Positions 62,940-64,000 of a DNA stretch of 64,000 nucleotides are shown here, piece after piece. The notes below the pieces were generated by a model. That model saw nothing but the letters and a program-made list of their open reading frames with translations. It made no database searches and was not told the origin of the DNA. This DNA comes from Acidobacteriota bacterium (lineage in GTDB: Bacteria; Acidobacteriota; Thermoanaerobaculia; Multivoradales; Multivoraceae). The stretch covers positions 1-64,000 of the forward strand of contig JAJCXN010000046.1 of assembly GCA_029263415.1 (NCBI GenBank), written 5' to 3'. Numbering within the stretch: position 1 is the first letter of the stretch; each line of letters starts with the position of its first letter. The position numbers and the translations under genes are program-made.

Positions 62940-63194
62940 TTGGAAACCAGAACGGCTTACCGAGATAAGCTTGCTCGCATGGAAACTCCCGCACCGGTCC
63001 TCGTTCACAGTGCCGCTCTCAATCTAAAGGGCACCTCGGCTGAATTGATCCGCATTGCCGAAGACGGCTACTACGAACTCAATCTCAGCTTTGGCGAGAA
63101 CCTGCATCGGGTGCTGTTGCCGATCGCAGAGACGGTCATCATCGCGCGCGACGCCGAGATTAGCTTCGCGGCCGACGGCGAAATCGAACGCTAG
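62940..63194 (+). CDS. Small hypothetical protein
   Basis: 84 aa from a TTG (AGGA upstream); an ATG at 62979 is the alternative start. One alpha/beta domain: LVHSAALNLKGTSAELIRIAED, YYELNLSFGENLHRVLLPIA, ETVIIARDAEISF. The family is not recognised. Same strand as glmM, 70 bp downstream, so probably in the same operon. Converges with the sigma-54 regulator gene. Confidence 0.6.
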   Translation: METRTAYRDKLARMETPAPVLVHSAALNLKGTSAELIRIAEDGYYELNLSFGENLHRVLLPIAETVIIARDAEISFAADGEIER

Positions 63195-63218
63195 AGGTTC
63201 GACCGACCCCAACTGGCC

Positions 63219-64000
63219 TTAGCTATCGCCATCCCGATCGCCTGAGTCGCGATACTCCTTGAGCTTACGCTGCAGCGTTCGCAGCCCAATGCCCAACAGC
63301 TTGGCTGTCTCCGCGCGCTTGCCGCCGGTGCGTTCAAGCGTCTCCAGAATCGCCTGCCGTTCAATCTCAGCCATGCTCTTGGTCTCACCGAAGACAGGCT
63401 GCACCGGCACACCGGTTCCTTGGATGCGTGGCTCCGCGTCGCGCATATCCGCAGGCAGCGCCTCGGGCTCGATCAAGCCGCCTTCATGGAAAACCGCGAC
63501 CGACTCGAGCACATTGCGTAGCTCGCGAACATTGCCTGGCCAAGTGTGCGAGGAGAGTGCAGTCAGACTCAAAGAGCTGAGTTCCATGCTCGGTTTGCCT
63601 TCGCGATCGCAGATCTCCGAAAGGAAATGCTCGGCCAGCAACGGCAAGTCGGAGAGGCGCTCGCGCAGCGGCGGGATCGCCAAGGTCACGACCTTCATCC
63701 GGTAGTAGAGATCCTCACGGAAGCTCCCATCATCTACGGCCTTTTCAAGATCACGGTTGGTCGCAGCGACCAACCGGAAGTCGAGATCGATCAACGACTC
63801 GCCGCCCACCCGCATGACCTGGCGCTCTTCGAGAACCCTCAGCAATTTGACCTGTAGTTCGTAGGGCAGCTCACTGATCTCGTCGAGAAACAGAGTTCCG
63901 CCGTTGGCCAATTCGAACTTGCCGATCTTGCGGTTAACGGCGCCGGTGAAGGCACCCTTTTCGTGACCAAAAAGTTCGCTCTCGAGAATGTCCGAGGGGA
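63219..64000 (-). CDS. Sigma-54-dependent response regulator, truncated by the window edge
   Basis: The frame is open to the right edge, so the N-terminal receiver domain and start lie outside. The visible 260 residues include [16 protein letters not shown] (the GAFTGA loop that contacts sigma-54), [13 protein letters not shown] (Walker B), AATNRDLE and [12 protein letters not shown], then a C-terminal Fis-type HTH ([20 protein letters not shown]). Hence an enhancer-binding activator of the NtrC type. Walker A lies beyond the edge. Confidence 0.93.
   Translation of the reverse strand, partial: PSDILESELFGHEKGAFTGAVNRKIGKFELANGGTLFLDEISELPYELQVKLLRVLEERQVMRVGGESLIDLDFRLVAATNRDLEKAVDDGSFREDLYYRMKVVTLAIPPLRERLSDLPLLAEHFLSEICDREGKPSMELSSLSLTALSSHTWPGNVRELRNVLESVAVFHEGGLIEPEALPADMRDAEPRIQGTGVPVQPVFGETKSMAEIERQAILETLERTGGKRAETAKLLGIGLRTLQRKLKEYRDSGDRDGDS

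Overview
The window is a high-GC Gram-negative chromosome segment. Kdo/LPS genes (kdsB, kdsA, kdsD), a LolA-type lipoprotein carrier and Tat genes imply an LPS-bearing outer membrane. The c-di-AMP operon cdaA-cdaR-glmM, a sigma-54 regulator, a secreted Ig-like repeat protein beside an ECF-like sigma factor, and frequent TTG/GTG starts fit an Acidobacteriota-like host. That placement is inference: no rRNA or other decisive marker is present.

Layout. (1) 1-142: probable end of an insertion sequence with a 19-bp direct repeat. (2) 232-1578: phage-type immunity region. A Cro/CI-size HTH gene and a CII-like HTH gene run leftwards, a CI-like HTH gene runs rightwards, and a promoter placed for leaderless transcription lies between them. 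(3) 1547-7864: rightward accessory ('moron') genes downstream of the CI-like gene. They are an integral membrane protein, a CsgG/LpoB-like exported protein, a two-gene cassette laid out like lambda rexA-rexB (soluble protein overlapping a 4-TM protein), and two tandem TIR-domain proteins bracketed by two copies of a 63-aa gene. (4) 8084-34383: one long leftward late operon of an HK97-like siphophage. In transcription order: two lipoproteins, a Tle1-like lipase, holin-like protein, GH108 muramidase, zinc-finger and HNH proteins, TerS, TerL, portal, S49 protease, major capsid, neck genes, two tail-tube-like proteins, G/GT tail chaperones with a canonical -1 slippery site, a tape measure with an internal duplication, and large LamG-bearing tail proteins. 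The prophage abuts the 3' end of tRNA-Phe, a likely attachment site. No integrase is in the window, so the other end must lie to the left.

(5) 34760-64000: chromosomal genes. purH, lolA-like, kdsB, pyrG, kdsA, kdsD, tatC, tatA-like, an S41 protease, the Ig-like protein and sigma factor, a sulfatase-fold lipoprotein, rpmG, tRNA-Asp, a decayed tRNA, tRNA-Val, an Fe/Mn superoxide dismutase, an ArsR-type regulator, tRNA(CAT), tilS, ftsH, cdaA-cdaR-glmM, a small conserved protein and a truncated sigma-54 response regulator.

How it fits together. In the lysogen the CI-like protein would hold the leftward genes off while the rightward accessory genes could be expressed. Their content (Rex-like pair, tandem TIR proteins) suggests superinfection exclusion or abortive defence; this is the most interesting part of the window. 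Host intergenic regions carry several unrelated 12-15 bp tandem repeats, suggesting a genome prone to short tandem duplication.
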